NCBI GenBank assembly: GCA_038210275.1
Contig: JBBQWV010000017.1
Coordinates: 1 to 64,000 of the forward strand
DNA: 64,000 nucleotides
Source: PALSA-1296 sp038210275
GTDB lineage: Bacteria > Bacteroidota > Ignavibacteria > Palsa-1295
Direction of reading: 5' to 3'
Within the stretch, counting starts at the first letter, position 1. Every line of letters begins with the position of its first letter. The translations under genes were made by a program, and so were the position numbers. Below are positions 42,099 to 49,228 of this stretch, one piece after another. The notes under the pieces were generated by a model that ran no database searches, was not told where the DNA came from, and saw nothing but the letters and a program-made list of their open reading frames with translations.

Positions 42099-44687
42099 AT
42101 GAAAAAATATATCCTTGCGGTTCTATCGTTAATTATGACTTGCAGTGTTGCAAATGCTCAACATTCGAATGCCATACAAATTCATTCCCCTGCTCCCAAC
42201 GAAGAAATTTGCCTTGCCTCTTCGATTCCCATTTCTGCTTCATTCAAAAATAATGATACCATTAGCCGCACGATTATTGCTCGCTTTGTGATACGGAATA
42301 TCGTTACAAATATCGCCGATTATTTTAACGCTGATACTCTTCGTAATATTTCTCCCGGTGCTTCAATAGATACAATATTTACTCCATATATAACGAATCC
42401 AAATATCTTAAATCAGCTTGGATCATTTCTCGCTTGCGCAAGTATTGTCGCACTCGATTCAGCAGGGTATCCGATCACTGATTGGACATTTGCAGATTCC
42501 TCTTGCGTTCGTATCTTCGGCATTCGGACTACTGCTCTGCCATTTAATGAACCTTCCGATGGCTACAGCAAAACATTAAAAAGCGATATTCCCGATCAGA
42601 CGAAGTGGGTTTCATTAGGAGCGACAATTGTGGATGGTAATCTTGAAACTTGGGATCCGCCGCCGCCTCGATATGATGATTCATCAGGTGGCGTTGGACC
42701 GGATGGCTTGCTTGATCCGGTTATCCGCCTTGATCGCTCCGATGCAAATAATAAATTATATGATGGTAGCGGAGTCGGTGATACCCTCATAAGTTTTCCG
42801 TTCAATTTGTTAGGGCAGACAAAATGTATTCTTGCCTTTGATTTTATGCGCGGAGGTAGAAATCTTTATCCTGATCTTTGGGATTCTCAGATGATGCTTG
42901 GTCCCGAGCAAACTGTATTGAATAAAAATGGAGAAGTCTTACGTTCCGGCGATTCGCTTATACTGGAATTCAAAGATACCTCCGAATCTTCATGTAATCC
43001 TAATCTTTGGAATAGGATCGCAGCAATTGATGGCGGTCTCGATGCTGAATTCCAGAGTTGCCTGGTCAAATTAAATGTTGCTTCAGCAACTTTGAAAATA
43101 ACGGGTAAAGCGCCTGATACAATAGCGTTTTCTCAGAATTATTTTAATTCGAAATTCAGATACCGTTTACGCCTGAAAGCGAATAATAATGCTGACGGTA
43201 CCTCGTCCACTAAAGATGATGACGACCCATGGTATATTGATAATATATCGCTCCAAGTTCCGAGACGTCCGGAAATAGAAGTCAGATGGGTGCGTGTCGT
43301 TACGCCTTATACGAAAATTCCTTTTTCAGCAGCATCGGCATTGCCGGTATATTTCAGTGTCAGAAATAATGAGACGGATGTTGCGATCGGATTTCCGGTA
43401 AACGTCTTGATCCTCGATAGCAAAGGGGATACGGCATATTTCCAAACAATTTCAGTTCATAGCCTTCGTGGAGGTGCTGATACAGTAGTCAGGCTGCCTG
43501 ATTGGAATGCACAACATTTTGTAACTGATAAATTTCCAATCACATTTACGGTAAACGCTGCTCTTGCAAGTTCATCGTACGATAATTATACCCAAGATAA
43601 CGGTACATTTTCTACATTTTATCTTAATTGCGATGTCAGCGCAAATGCTATTCAGGAATTTGCATACGATGATGGTATCAATGACATTCCAGCGATTACC
43701 AGGATTGTCAATGCGGGAATAGGATTTAGTAATTCGAGCGGAAGCTATGCGATGAAATTTACATTACCGCATAGCGATACTGTTTTTGGCGGTCGTATCT
43801 ATTTTACCGATGCAAGTGGATCGCCGGATGGAATTAGAATTTCCCTCTTCAAAGATGATCCTATTAATTGTACACCCGGCGAAATTTTTAAACGAGCAGA
43901 TGGTAGCGATGTTATGCTGACGGATGTACGCCGAGGAAATCTCTTTAATCAATTCTGGCCGTATTATTTTCCTACGCCTGCAGTTGTTCCAGCAGGTAGT
44001 TACTGGTTAGTCATCAGTCAATTAGGATTAAATAATTTTCAGATGGGCGGCAACGTTTCACGCGGCGGCGGTAGTATTACTGTTGCCGATAGCATCGCTC
44101 CGCATATATCACCAATTTATTCAAGTCCGTATGGTACGCAGTGGTCGCCGACCAAAAACAACGGTGATGTAAGTTGTGCCTATGCTATCGAAACTCCGGC
44201 AGCAAGCGGTAATTGGAAAAAATGGATGCCCGAAAGCGGATGGTGGCCGACAAATTTTAGCGGCACAGGAAATCAACAAGTCACTTGGAATCCAAATATT
44301 GCCCCGCCATTTAATCGAGGAGGATCTTTTCTGCCGTTAATGCGAGTAATGGTAGGAAGTGTGAGCACTCCATATAACAAAATCACTGTCAACAAACGGA
44401 GGGATTTTGGATTCGATGAGATCTATCCAAATCCGATAACTTCAGCCTCAGCTTCGGTAGAATTACATTTTATTCTTTCTGAAGATGGTCTCGCAACACT
44501 AATTATTTATGATGAGATGGGCAGGGAAGTTCGGAGATTAATTAGAAGCACATTTGAAAAGGGAAAACATGTTGAGCGATGGGATGGGAGAGATGCAAAC
44601 GGATCAACTTTAAGTCAGGGGATATATTTTTGCCGATTAACTGAAAGAGGGAAGAGTGCTTCAGCAAAACTAATTATTGTGAAATAA
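42099..44687 (+). CDS. T9SS-sorted exported protein, function unknown
   Basis: The frame is open from 42042, but ATG 42099 is preceded by GGAGGG (42090-42095), a strong Shine-Dalgarno site, and opens the signal peptide MKKYILAVLSLIMTCSVANA, giving 862 aa. Residues ~25-170 and ~395-500 look like CARDB/Ig-type beta-sandwiches. A MAM/laminin-G-like segment with DDDDPWYIDNISL is near residues 375-390. The tail carries EIYPNPITSASASVEL, IIYDEMGREVRRL, GIYFCRL and final KLIIVK, a T9SS type A domain. No catalytic motif is visible. Convergent with the next gene. Confidence 0.8.
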   Translation: MKKYILAVLSLIMTCSVANAQHSNAIQIHSPAPNEEICLASSIPISASFKNNDTISRTIIARFVIRNIVTNIADYFNADTLRNISPGASIDTIFTPYITNPNILNQLGSFLACASIVALDSAGYPITDWTFADSSCVRIFGIRTTALPFNEPSDGYSKTLKSDIPDQTKWVSLGATIVDGNLETWDPPPPRYDDSSGGVGPDGLLDPVIRLDRSDANNKLYDGSGVGDTLISFPFNLLGQTKCILAFDFMRGGRNLYPDLWDSQMMLGPEQTVLNKNGEVLRSGDSLILEFKDTSESSCNPNLWNRIAAIDGGLDAEFQSCLVKLNVASATLKITGKAPDTIAFSQNYFNSKFRYRLRLKANNNADGTSSTKDDDDPWYIDNISLQVPRRPEIEVRWVRVVTPYTKIPFSAASALPVYFSVRNNETDVAIGFPVNVLILDSKGDTAYFQTISVHSLRGGADTVVRLPDWNAQHFVTDKFPITFTVNAALASSSYDNYTQDNGTFSTFYLNCDVSANAIQEFAYDDGINDIPAITRIVNAGIGFSNSSGSYAMKFTLPHSDTVFGGRIYFTDASGSPDGIRISLFKDDPINCTPGEIFKRADGSDVMLTDVRRGNLFNQFWPYYFPTPAVVPAGSYWLVISQLGLNNFQMGGNVSRGGGSITVADSIAPHISPIYSSPYGTQWSPTKNNGDVSCAYAIETPAASGNWKKWMPESGWWPTNFSGTGNQQVTWNPNIAPPFNRGGSFLPLMRVMVGSVSTPYNKITVNKRRDFGFDEIYPNPITSASASVELHFILSEDGLATLIIYDEMGREVRRLIRSTFEKGKHVERWDGRDANGSTLSQGIYFCRLTERGKSASAKLIIVK

Positions 44688-44691
44688 AAAC

Positions 44692-44716
44692 AGCCCGCCA
44701 ATTTGGCGGGCTTATT
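44692..44716 (+). terminator. Rho-independent terminator
   Basis: AGCCCGCC (44692-44699), loop AATTT, GGCGGGCT (44705-44712), then TATTAATTT. It is close kin to the rpoC terminator. Confidence 0.75.
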
Positions 44717-44723
44717 AATTTCG

Positions 44724-44751
44724 GTAGAGACGCGCCATGGCGCGTCTCTAC
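44724..44751. repeat. Perfect 28-bp palindrome (GTAGAGACGCGCCA type)
   Basis: GTAGAGACGCGCCA is followed by its exact reverse complement. It contains nested GGCGCG/CGCGCC and sits between two convergent genes, eight bases beyond the first terminator. Near-identical palindromes are, from my general knowledge, dispersed intergenic elements in several unrelated phyla. Confidence 0.8.
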
Positions 44752-44760
44752 GGAGTTACA

Positions 44761-46188
44761 TTATTCAATGATAAACCGATCATAGCTCTGAATCGTCTTG
44801 CCCGATTCATCAGTTCCACTGATATGCAAGATATATGTTCCTGCCGGTTGATTCGATTTCCATATCCATTTCTCTGATGCAGTTTCTTTTGTGATGACTC
44901 TGCCAAGAAGATCAAGCACTTCGATCTTTGCATTGCTGATGCCCGGAAGATCAACGGTGATCTCGCCATGAGAGGGATTGGGATAAATTGCAAAACGCTC
45001 ATCGTTAGAAATTGTCTTTACTGCTGCTTGTATCCCATTTTTCCGCAAACCCTGTAACGGAAAATCCATCGAAATAAAACCGTTCTCTGCGGTGATAATT
45101 ACTTCGTCGTAATAGACTCCATTCGTCACCGTCGTCATCGCAACTGTTACCGACATTGATTGTCCGGGAGTTAAGATGAACGGCAAAGTATTTGTTGGCT
45201 GAATATCAGTGATGGCAAAACTCTTTCCGTTCTTGAGCGATACATTTGTGATCTTTAAATTCGTCGTACCGTTATTCTTGAAATTAAATGTTTGCGTAGT
45301 CACCGAGTTGTCGCTAATCATCGCCAACACATCCGTTGAGCCTGCAGCAAGGGAAGTGGAAGTCGTGGGGTCGGTAGGCGGAATTGCAACGCCTGGTAAT
45401 GTCAGATATCCTTGACTGCATACTTGATTTCCGTCGTTTGCAGCCCATGCCAATCTTCCCACGGCACGGTAGGTGACATTCGGAATATTGGATCTTGGAC
45501 TATAAGTAATCGTAAATGTTTTTGTTTCCTGCGCAGATAATGTGTAAGGGAAAGTGATCCCACTTATTGCAAAAGAAGAATTATCATAACCATATTCATC
45601 ATTCAATGATCGTGATACGACGATAGGAGTGCGTCGATTGCTGGTGATAGTAACCGTATGGGACACATCGCCATCCATGAGGATAGGACCAAAAATATCT
45701 GCATCCATTGACGTGCTGACACATTGTTTTTTCAACAGTGTATCAACTTTGCGGAAGCCCAGCATACTACCTGAAAGTTGACCGGTATTCGAGCCTATGC
45801 TGTAGCCGATGGTCATATAAAGATAATTCGCTCCACCTGAATCGGGTCCGTTGCCTGCCGTCGGTGAATAGCAAAGATCGGCAATTGAGACGATCTCACC
45901 GGGAAGCAGAATCGTTGGAAGAGTAGGGACCGCTTTTGCTGTTAAGATCCCATTATTATATTGATCTCCGATAACGGAGTTGATGATAAGTGGTTTGCCT
46001 ACTGAATTCTGCAAATAAAGAGTATGACACTCTGATTTCCCTGCTTCCACAGTATCGAAATTTTGTAGGTAGAATAACGTATTGGTTGTTGATGCAAAAT
46101 TAATAGTATCACTTTGAGCATGGATACTCTGCAGCTTTCCAAATAAACAAAGCAGTACGAAAATGGTGACTAAATATCTCGTTTTCAT
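44761..46188 (-). CDS. T9SS-sorted choice-of-anchor-D protein
   Basis: 475 aa. Signal peptide MKTRYLVTIFVLLCLFGKLQ to HAQ (~25). Three tandem ASPM/SPD-2/Hydin-like beta domains are visible at ~30-150, ~155-265 and ~275-385 (NFDTVEAGKSECHTLYLQNS, ILMDGDVSHTVTITSN, TQTFNFKNNGTTNLKI). The tail has IYPNPSHGEITVDL, EVLDLLGRVITK and final YDRFIIE, a type A T9SS sorting domain. Unlike the giant paralogues it lacks an IgGFc-binding-like region. It reads toward the preceding gene. Confidence 0.8.
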   Translation of the reverse strand: MKTRYLVTIFVLLCLFGKLQSIHAQSDTINFASTTNTLFYLQNFDTVEAGKSECHTLYLQNSVGKPLIINSVIGDQYNNGILTAKAVPTLPTILLPGEIVSIADLCYSPTAGNGPDSGGANYLYMTIGYSIGSNTGQLSGSMLGFRKVDTLLKKQCVSTSMDADIFGPILMDGDVSHTVTITSNRRTPIVVSRSLNDEYGYDNSSFAISGITFPYTLSAQETKTFTITYSPRSNIPNVTYRAVGRLAWAANDGNQVCSQGYLTLPGVAIPPTDPTTSTSLAAGSTDVLAMISDNSVTTQTFNFKNNGTTNLKITNVSLKNGKSFAITDIQPTNTLPFILTPGQSMSVTVAMTTVTNGVYYDEVIITAENGFISMDFPLQGLRKNGIQAAVKTISNDERFAIYPNPSHGEITVDLPGISNAKIEVLDLLGRVITKETASEKWIWKSNQPAGTYILHISGTDESGKTIQSYDRFIIE

Positions 46189-46416
46189 TTTGATTCTTTC
46201 GATTGGTTGATGAAATGATAGATAACTACATAACTAGAATGCTTTTGGAAGGCAAAAGTTACAGCTATCAAGCATTAAATTGAAGGAGGCTTCTTTCTGT
46301 GGAATTTTGTGGTAAAAATTCCTAAGAATCCTGAGAATTACAAATATTTCCAAAATCCTCAAAAAAATCTTTCGCGATTCCAGCCTGATTTCGCCGATTT
46401 TGAAAATAGTTTGGTT

Positions 46417-46455
46417 TGGGCACCTTGACAAAAGCATATTTCGTTCGTATATTTG
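46417..46455 (+). promoter_or_regulatory. Bacteroidota-type promoter (copy 2 of a shared pair)
   Basis: TGGGCACCTTGACAAAA (46417-46433) is identical to 2402-2418. TTGACA (46425-46430), 17-base spacer, TATATTTG (46448-46455). The expected start is near 46461, over 600 bases before rplK, so it may drive a separate RNA, a long leader, or both. Confidence 0.7.
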
Positions 46456-46717
46456 CATTACAAAGTTCGACAAAGTATATTTTTGTATGAATTTTTAGCA
46501 TCTTACGTCCTGTATGATGCTTCTGAAACCCACAATCCAGCCTTCTATTCCTTTTGATATTTTGCCCTTTGGCATCTGGGCGTGATCCTGCCGGTAAACG
46601 GATAAAAATAAAGAGAGAGATATTAGGAAGCGATTTGCAACCGTAGGGTTGTGTCTTTTCAGACTTTTCGGTATATGCCGGATGATGACCGCTACTCATC
46701 ATCCGTCTGCCGAATTT

Positions 46718-46763
46718 AGTAGCAAGTAGCAAGTAGCAAAGTAGTAAGTAGTAAGTAGCAAGT
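46718..46763. repeat. Heptamer array AGTAGCA/AGTAGTA
   Basis: AGTAGCA three times, one extra A, AGTAGTA twice, AGTAGCA, then AGT. It is the most regular of the seven-base arrays in this window and runs directly into a terminator-like hairpin. Confidence 0.85.
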
Positions 46764-46786
46764 CCGCAATTGGCGGATTCGTTTTT
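46763..46786 (+). terminator. Weak intrinsic terminator
   Basis: TCCGC (46763-46767) and GCGGA (46773-46777), extendable by one G-T and one A-T pair, loop AATTG, followed by TTCGTTTTTG. Confidence 0.5.
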
Positions 46787-46880
46787 GATCGGAGAGTGAT
46801 CCTCAGAAGGGATATCGCTGCGATCTGTTCATTGACAATTGAAAAAATTAGCTTCGCAGCGCCGGGGACAGGGAATGTCT

Positions 46881-46966
46881 TGAAACTGGATTTGGTGAGA
46901 TTAATATGATTAAGATGATTTGGGATCCCTATCTTCTTAATCCCTAATCTCGCAAATCCAGGTTCA
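46881..46966. repeat. Large imperfect inverted repeat (GATTAA type)
   Basis: TGAAACTGGATTTG on the left and CAAATCCAGGTTCA on the right pair with one mismatch. Inside, GAGATTA pairs with TAATCTC and GATTAAGA with TCTTAATC. Both arms are themselves made of short GATTxx repeats. A half copy lies at 32187-32220. Confidence 0.75.
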
Positions 46967-47035
46967 GACGAACTATTCCTCCGAAATTCCGTTATATGCC
47001 GCTCTCCGACTTAGGTTGGAGGTAAATATGTGGGA

Positions 47036-47057
47036 GTCCGGTCCGCCAGGATAGGAC
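47036..47057 (+). promoter_or_regulatory. Two-stem hairpin before rplK (possible L1 leader)
   Basis: GTCC (47036-47039) pairs with GGAC (47054-47057) and TCC with GGA inside, separated by an internal loop GG/TA and closed by GCCA. L1 autoregulates the rplKA operon in many bacteria by binding a two-stem leader mimicking 23S rRNA. Position fits, but sequence identity to a known L1 site is not shown. Confidence 0.35.
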
Positions 47058-47084
47058 GCCAATTACCACTAAATATATACAACA

Positions 47085-47510
47085 ATGGCTAAAAAGATCA
47101 CAGGTTATATTAAGCTGCAGATCCCCGGAGGCAAGGCTACGCCAGCACCACCGGTTGGTCCCGCTCTTGGACAAAAGGGCGTGAACATTATGGAGTTCTG
47201 TAAGCAGTTCAACGCAAAAACGGCAAAGGCTGATGGAATGATCACGCCCGTCGTTATCACGGTGTATTCTGATAAATCTTTCACGTTCGTCACCAAGACT
47301 CCTCCGGCAGCTGTTCTGCTTCTGAAGGCTTCGGGACTTGCGAAGGGTTCGAAGGAATCAAATCGTTCAAAAGTAGGCAAAGTCAACTCGAAGCAGATTC
47401 GAGAGATTGCCGAATTAAAAATGCCTGATCTCAATGCCGCTTCTTTGGAAGCAGCGATGAGCATGGTTTCCGGTACTGCCCGCTCGATGGGCTTAACAGT
47501 GGAGGGATAA
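47085..47510 (+). CDS. rplK: 50S ribosomal protein L11
   Basis: 141 aa, typical length. L11 binds the GTPase-associated centre of 23S rRNA. Landmarks: KLQIPGGKATPAPPVGPALG, GVNIMEFCKQFNAKT, the C-terminal RNA-binding domain with KTPPAAVLLLKASGL, and LNAASLEAAMSMVSGTARSM. Start ATG 47085, no Shine-Dalgarno site but A-rich upstream. rplA follows after five bases. secE and nusG are not upstream. Confidence 0.97.
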   Translation: MAKKITGYIKLQIPGGKATPAPPVGPALGQKGVNIMEFCKQFNAKTAKADGMITPVVITVYSDKSFTFVTKTPPAAVLLLKASGLAKGSKESNRSKVGKVNSKQIREIAELKMPDLNAASLEAAMSMVSGTARSMGLTVEG

Positions 47511-47515
47511 TAACC

Positions 47516-48217
47516 ATGGCACATCACGGAAAACGTTACGACAATTTAAAGAAGAAAGCCGACGCTACAAAGCCAATGCTCATCGCAGAGGCAGTGAAGC
47601 AGGTCAAAGGACTTGCGACGGCAAAGTTCGATGAATCAATTGATATTGCGATCAACTTAGGAATTGATCCGCGTAAAGCCGATCAGGCGATCCGCGGTAC
47701 GGTTGCACTTCCGCACGGTATCGGTAAGACGGTTCACGTCACGGTTGTGACGAAGAATCATGAAACCGCTGCCCGCGAAGCAGGCGCTGATGAAGTTGGA
47801 TTTGAGAATATCCTCGAGAAGATCAAAGGCGGATGGACTGCGACTGATGTTATCGTTGCAACTCCTGAAGTCATGGGCGAACTCGGAAAGCTCGGAAGAG
47901 TATTAGGACCTCGCGGTCTTATGCCGAATCCTAAATCCGGAACAGTAACAACTGACGTCGCGACTGCGGTGAAAGAAGTGAAAGCTGGTAAGATCGAATT
48001 CCGCGTTGATAAAGGCGGCAACGTCCATTCAACAGTCGGCAAGGCTTCGTTCGATGCAGCGAAGTTAACCGATAATATCAATATGTTCATCAATACCATC
48101 ATGCGCGCCAAGCCGGGTTCGGCAAAGGGACATTACCTCAAGGGTATTGTTATCTCGAGCACGATGGGACCGAGCGTCAGAATTGATACAGCAGATGCTA
48201 TTAAAGCCCATGCTTAA
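47516..48217 (+). CDS. rplA: 50S ribosomal protein L1
   Basis: 233 aa, full length. L1 forms the mobile stalk that handles E-site tRNA and often represses its own operon. Landmarks: KFDESIDIAINLGIDPRKAD, RGTVALPHGIGKT, LGRVLGPRGLMPNPKSGTVT, EFRVDKGGNVHSTVGKASF and the end GPSVRIDT. Co-transcribed with rplK. A terminator follows (48250-48280) in place of rplJ-rplL. Confidence 0.97.
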   Translation: MAHHGKRYDNLKKKADATKPMLIAEAVKQVKGLATAKFDESIDIAINLGIDPRKADQAIRGTVALPHGIGKTVHVTVVTKNHETAAREAGADEVGFENILEKIKGGWTATDVIVATPEVMGELGKLGRVLGPRGLMPNPKSGTVTTDVATAVKEVKAGKIEFRVDKGGNVHSTVGKASFDAAKLTDNINMFINTIMRAKPGSAKGHYLKGIVISSTMGPSVRIDTADAIKAHA

Positions 48218-48219
48218 GT

Positions 48220-48249
48220 AATTACGAAATTATAAAATTACGAATTACG
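48220..48249. repeat. Heptamer-type array AATTACG
   Basis: Units AATTACG, AAATTAT, AAAATTACG, AATTACG begin three bases after the rplA stop and abut its terminator. Confidence 0.6.
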
Positions 48250-48280
48250 AGGGCTGGAATTTCCAGCCCTTTTGATTTTC
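48250..48280 (+). terminator. Rho-independent terminator of rplKA
   Basis: AGGGCTGG (48250-48257), loop AATTT, CCAGCCCT (48263-48270), then TTTTGATTTTC. Confidence 0.85.
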
Positions 48281-48301
48281 GGAAAGTAAATTGTGTACAA
48301 C

Positions 48302-48341
48302 GTCATTGCGAGGAGGACGTTAGTCCGACGAAGCAATCTAA
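48302..48341. repeat. REP-like element, copy D (half)
   Basis: GTCATTGCGAGGAGGACGTT and CCGACGAAGCAATCTAAAA form one half of the element; the partner half is missing. It ends 13 bases before the DUF3052 start codon and therefore lies in its leader or promoter. Confidence 0.7.
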
Positions 48342-48353
48342 AACTTTAGTCGT

Positions 48354-48758
48354 ATGGCAGGATATTCCGAAACACCGCTCATCAAAAAACTCGGCATTAA
48401 AGTGGGAATGAAAATTTCTATCATTAATGCCACTGAAGATTTCTGGAAAGAGATCGGTGAACTGCCGGAAGTCGCAACAGCAGCGAAGCCGACGAAGGAG
48501 ATGGATTTCATCCTCTACTTCTCCGATTCGAGAAAAGATTTTGAGAAGAATTTTCCGAAGCTTGGCAAACTGTTGAAATCCAACGGAATGCTCTGGATCG
48601 GATGGTACAAGAAATCATCAAAAATCCCTACTGATATGACTGAAAATATCATTCGCGATTTTGGATTAGCAAATGGATTAGTAGATGTCAAAGTCTGTGC
48701 CATCACTGAAAAATGGTCGGGACTAAAGTTTGTGATACGTGTTAAAGATAGGAAGTAG
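48354..48758 (+). CDS. DUF3052 family protein
   Basis: 134 aa. MAGYSETPLIKKLGIKVGMK, then a DFILYFSDSRKDFE segment, LLKSNGMLWIGWYKKSSKIP and a late VCAITEKWSGLKFVIR are typical of the DUF3052 family, small cytosolic proteins with no known activity. Start ATG 48354 is inside the repeat-derived leader. The stop lies three bases before hicA, so the two are co-translated. Confidence 0.85.
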   Translation: MAGYSETPLIKKLGIKVGMKISIINATEDFWKEIGELPEVATAAKPTKEMDFILYFSDSRKDFEKNFPKLGKLLKSNGMLWIGWYKKSSKIPTDMTENIIRDFGLANGLVDVKVCAITEKWSGLKFVIRVKDRK

Positions 48759-48761
48759 AGG

Positions 48762-49013
48762 ATGTCTAAAAAGAAAATATTAGATAAGATACTGCGCGGC
48801 ACATCGGATGAGAATATTTCGTTCAATGAACTGTGCGCCTTGCTCGTCTCCCTCGGATTTCAGGAGCGAGTAAAAGGAAGTCATCATATTTACTCCTTTC
48901 CGGGCATCGAAGAAATTATCAATATTCAACCCAACGGCAGTAATGCAAAAGGGTATCAAGTGAAGCAGATTAGAAACTTGATCGTAAATAATAAATTGGA
49001 GGAAAAAGAATGA
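48762..49013 (+). CDS. hicA: HicA-type toxin (mRNA interferase)
   Basis: 83 aa. HicA toxins are small dsRBD-fold ribonucleases that cleave mRNA. NELCALLVSLGFQERVKGSH and HIYSFPG hold the conserved His of the active site, followed by IINIQPNGSNAKGYQVKQIR. The N-terminus is slightly longer than in many HicA. It sits between DUF3052 and hicB; its ATGA end overlaps hicB by four bases. Confidence 0.85.
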   Translation: MSKKKILDKILRGTSDENISFNELCALLVSLGFQERVKGSHHIYSFPGIEEIINIQPNGSNAKGYQVKQIRNLIVNNKLEEKE

Positions 49014-49219
49014 TTCGATACGAAGTAATTATTTTTTGGAGTGAGACCGACAAGGCGTTCATTGCTGAAGTACCGGAATTACCGGGTTGTATGGCAGATG
49101 GTGAAACGTACCAGTCCGCATTAGCTAATGTCGAAACTATTATTAATGAATGGATCGAAACTGCTCATGAACTTGGCAGAACAATCCCTGAACCGAAAGG
49201 CAGATTACTCTACGCATAA
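49010..49219 (+). CDS. hicB: HicB-type antitoxin, short form
   Basis: 69 aa. VIIFWSETDKAFIAEVPELP, GCMADGETYQSALANVE and INEWIETAHELGRTIPEPKG match the partial RNase H-like fold of HicB. The C-terminal DNA-binding domain (HTH or RHH) present in longer HicB is missing, so direct autorepression is doubtful. Overlaps hicA by four bases, and aspS begins nine bases after its stop. Confidence 0.85.
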   Translation: MIRYEVIIFWSETDKAFIAEVPELPGCMADGETYQSALANVETIINEWIETAHELGRTIPEPKGRLLYA

Positions 49220-49228
49220 TACTTTTCA

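Larger units (their letters stand above)
46461..46790 (+). ncRNA. Candidate structured RNA or long rplK leader
   Basis: The interval starts at a consensus promoter and ends at a hairpin with TTCGTTTTTG. Stems inside: AGCATC-T-TAC/GTA-T-GATGCT (46497-46521) and CGGATGATGA/TCATCATCCG with a seven-base loop (46679-46705). I could not match it to tmRNA, RNase P, SRP or 6S RNA. It has no credible ORF. Confidence 0.35.
46189..47084. other. 900-bp gene-free region upstream of rplK
   Basis: It holds the twin promoter (46417-46455), several local hairpins (46497-46521; CAACC/GGTTG near 46638-46651; 46679-46705), a heptamer array (46718-46763), a terminator-like hairpin (46763-46786), a large inverted repeat (46881-46966) and a small two-stem hairpin (47036-47057) before rplK. 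ORFs of 79 and 136 codons on the minus strand (46234-46732) overlap the promoter and hairpins and look spurious. No tRNA, secE or nusG is present. Confidence 0.6.

Noticed and set aside
46234..46732. Minus-strand ORFs of 79 and 136 codons upstream of rplK
   Set aside because: They cover the twin promoter and hairpin region, with low-complexity, repeat-derived residues.
46718..46763. CRISPR array
   Set aside because: Units are seven bases with no spacers; a simple tandem repeat.
46461..46790. tmRNA, RNase P RNA, SRP RNA or tRNA
   Set aside because: No tRNA T-loop, CCA end, GAGGAAAGTCC-type P4 core or SRP GGAAG loop could be found, so only an unassigned RNA candidate is reported.
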